Program-made: the position numbers and the translations under genes
The notes under the pieces: generated by a model
What the model was told of the DNA's origin: nothing
Seen by the model: only the letters and a program-made list of their open reading frames with translations
Database searches by the model: none
Shown: positions 63,921-64,000 of the stretch, piece after piece
Position numbering within the stretch: position 1 is the first letter of the stretch
How the letters are laid out: each line of letters starts with the position of its first letter
From: an uncultured Acetobacterium sp.
Lineage (GTDB): Bacteria; Bacillota; Clostridia; Eubacteriales; Eubacteriaceae
Direction of reading: 5' to 3'
Assembly: GCF_963664135.1 (NCBI RefSeq)
Contig: NZ_OY760905.1
Location: 3,808,736-3,872,735 of the forward strand
Length of the DNA: 64,000 bases

Positions 63921-64000
63921 AAAATTGTAAATAAGAAACAATTTATAATATTAAAAAATAGTTTTAGTTAAATTTAATTATCAAAGAAGAATCTAACAAT

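Overview
The window reads as chromosome of an anaerobic acetogenic Firmicute of the Acetobacterium/Eubacterium type. The main evidence is an NADH/ferredoxin-type formate dehydrogenase complex next to formate-tetrahydrofolate ligase (the first steps of the Wood-Ljungdahl methyl branch), a corrinoid methyltransferase cluster, a 2-hydroxyacyl-CoA dehydratase-type activase, AT-rich intergenic DNA with Firmicute-type TTGACA promoters, and strong GGAGG ribosome binding sites. No rRNA, tRNA, CRISPR array, transposase or phage gene was seen.

Layout. 1-2343: end of a 2-hydroxyacyl-CoA dehydratase-like protein, its ATP-dependent activase, a CcdA-like membrane protein and a membrane-anchored protein with a cysteine-rich tail. 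2472-7896: a TetR-controlled efflux locus (TetR, MFS exporter, FtsX-type ABC permease, ABC ATPase) with two copies of one operator. 7959-9230: an EAL c-di-GMP phosphodiesterase. 9661-16753: small housekeeping and stress genes (a tiny Cys protein with a ferredoxin, a Y-family polymerase with a LexA-like box, TfoX-like, YgbA-like, a DinG/XPD-like helicase with a fused nuclease-like domain, an AHSA1 protein, HxlR regulator and PPOX protein). 17477-18948: GNAT acetyltransferase and nucleoside diphosphate kinase.

19612-27502 is the carbon-metabolism core: a four-gene operon for a NuoE/NuoF-type diaphorase fused functionally to a NuoG-formate dehydrogenase catalytic subunit with Cys, not selenocysteine, at the metal ligand position, followed by fhs. 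The upstream region of fhs shares a 27-base identical block, a TTGTTTG-N8-CAAACAA dyad and a TTGACA promoter with the upstream region of the GNAT gene. 27932-32599 has a clostripain-like lipoprotein, a flavodoxin and an FAD-dependent oxidoreductase.

33023-50191 is a signalling block: two large PAS-GGDEF-HD-GYP proteins flank a chemosensory operon (TetR, CheA, CheW, MCP, CheB, CheD, PAS hybrid histidine kinase, single-domain response regulator, HD-GYP protein). No CheR is present. The operon probably couples chemoreceptor-type sensing to c-di-GMP turnover.

50491-59916 is a methyl-group utilisation region: a Crp/Fnr regulator, a long URO-D family protein, a zinc-ribbon protein, then a transporter, corrinoid protein, MtrH-like methyltransferase, URO-D-type methyltransferase and a second paralogous transporter. 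This resembles O-demethylase (Mtv/Odm/Mto) systems that move methyl groups from methoxylated compounds to tetrahydrofolate. Its leader carries a candidate operator, a possible leader peptide and an attenuator-like hairpin. 59931-64000: TetR regulator, two flavodoxin-fold proteins, a DUF4349 protein and a small secreted-protein gene interrupted by an in-frame TAG.
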